A stretch of DNA of 64,000 bases, taken from positions 1 through 64,000 of the forward strand of contig JAEYNY010000199.1 in NCBI GenBank assembly GCA_023412275.1, read 5' to 3'. Under the pieces are notes generated by a model. That model saw only the letters and a program-made list of their open reading frames with translations, had not been told where the DNA came from and searched no databases. Below, in pieces: positions 63,738 through 64,000 of this stretch. The DNA is from Bacillota bacterium. Lineage in GTDB: Bacteria > Bacillota > Clostridia > Acetivibrionales > DSM-1351. Position numbers and translations under genes: made by a program. The number at the start of each line of letters is the position of its first letter. The first letter of the stretch is position 1.

Positions 63738-64000
63738 TTATTTTATAAATAGAACTAATACGTAATATATTACAGGAGCAACAAATAATATACTGTCAAA
63801 CCTGTCAAGTACTCCACCGTGTCCCGGCATTATATTTCCAAAATCTTTAACATCTACATACCTTTTAATAGCCGATGCAGTCCAATCACCTATCTGTGAT
63901 ATAATTCCGCAAAATAGACCAAGTAAAATCAATGCTATATATCTAATATCTAAGTCAAAATAATTATTTACAATTATACCATATATAACCATAAGTAAAA
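63738..64000 (-). CDS. cdsA: Phosphatidate cytidylyltransferase CdsA, C-terminal part
   Basis: The frame runs off the window end and is open there, so only about 87 C-terminal residues are visible. They contain the CdsA signature, from SQIGDWTASAIKR through KDFGNIMPGHGGVLDRFDS, and end in a hydrophobic helix. The enzyme makes CDP-diacylglycerol from phosphatidate and CTP in the membrane. It ends 34 bases before dxr, as in the usual uppS-cdsA-dxr order. Confidence 0.93.
   Translation of the reverse strand, partial: LLMVIYGIIVNNYFDLDIRYIALILLGLFCGIISQIGDWTASAIKRYVDVKDFGNIMPGHGGVLDRFDSILFVAPVIYYVLVLFIK

Overview
The window comes from a low-GC, endospore-forming, motile anaerobe of the class Clostridia. 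The base composition, AGGAGG-type ribosome sites with frequent TTG/GTG starts, an alpha/beta small acid-soluble spore protein, spoVR/prkA/yhbH, two chemoreceptors, PolC-type polymerase and a [NiFe]-hydrogenase maturation set all fit. Gene content and order resemble the Ruminiclostridium (Clostridium cluster III) group, but that placement is inference from memory, not a search.

Layout. 1-7.6 kb: LysR regulator, HD-GYP phosphodiesterase, two chemoreceptors, and a cupin regulator/acyl-CoA ligase pair. 7.7-9.7 kb: htpG behind a perfect CIRCE element and a second palindrome over its promoter. 9.8-14.3 kb: prkA-yhbH-spoVR stationary-phase/sporulation operon. 14.5-20.4 kb: B12-binding radical SAM protein, D,D-carboxypeptidase, a diacylglycerol-type glycosyltransferase and a uracil permease with a PyrR-type attenuator. 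20.8 kb: spore SASP gene. 21.0-31.8 kb (minus strand): dcw cluster mraZ-rsmH-ftsL-spoVD-murE-murF-mraY-ftsW-murG, with MraZ boxes at its promoter and no murD. 32.0-36.9 kb: rodA, lgt and an M16 peptidase pair. 37.0-37.2 kb: an unannotated 58-residue membrane peptide. 37.3-41.4 kb: a MacB-like ABC export operon containing a Yip1-family protein. 41.4-46.2 kb: hypE, hypD, hypC, hypF. 46.3-64.0 kb: the conserved translation/replication/isoprenoid run cdsA(partial)-dxr-rseP-ispG-polC-rimP-nusA-rnpM(ylxR)-ylxQ-infB-rbfA-nrnA-truB-ribF, running into hypF.

How the genes work together. The dcw cluster, rodA, lgt, the carboxypeptidase and the SASP gene make wall, septum and spore components. The infB-region genes link transcription elongation, ribosome maturation and initiation. 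dxr and ispG are two steps of the MEP isoprenoid pathway; cdsA and rseP are membrane functions. HypCDEF build the Fe(CN)2CO part of a [NiFe] hydrogenase encoded elsewhere.

Most of the window is conserved housekeeping and I see no clear new multi-gene system. The most notable signals are: a one-base frameshift that removes the first metal motif of the NrnA-like phosphoesterase; the two-palindrome htpG control region; a 12-copy 12-residue repeat in IF-2; period-10 MraZ boxes; the missing murD; non-ATG starts in six of nine dcw genes; and the small membrane peptide. No tRNA, rRNA, CRISPR, prophage or insertion sequence was seen.
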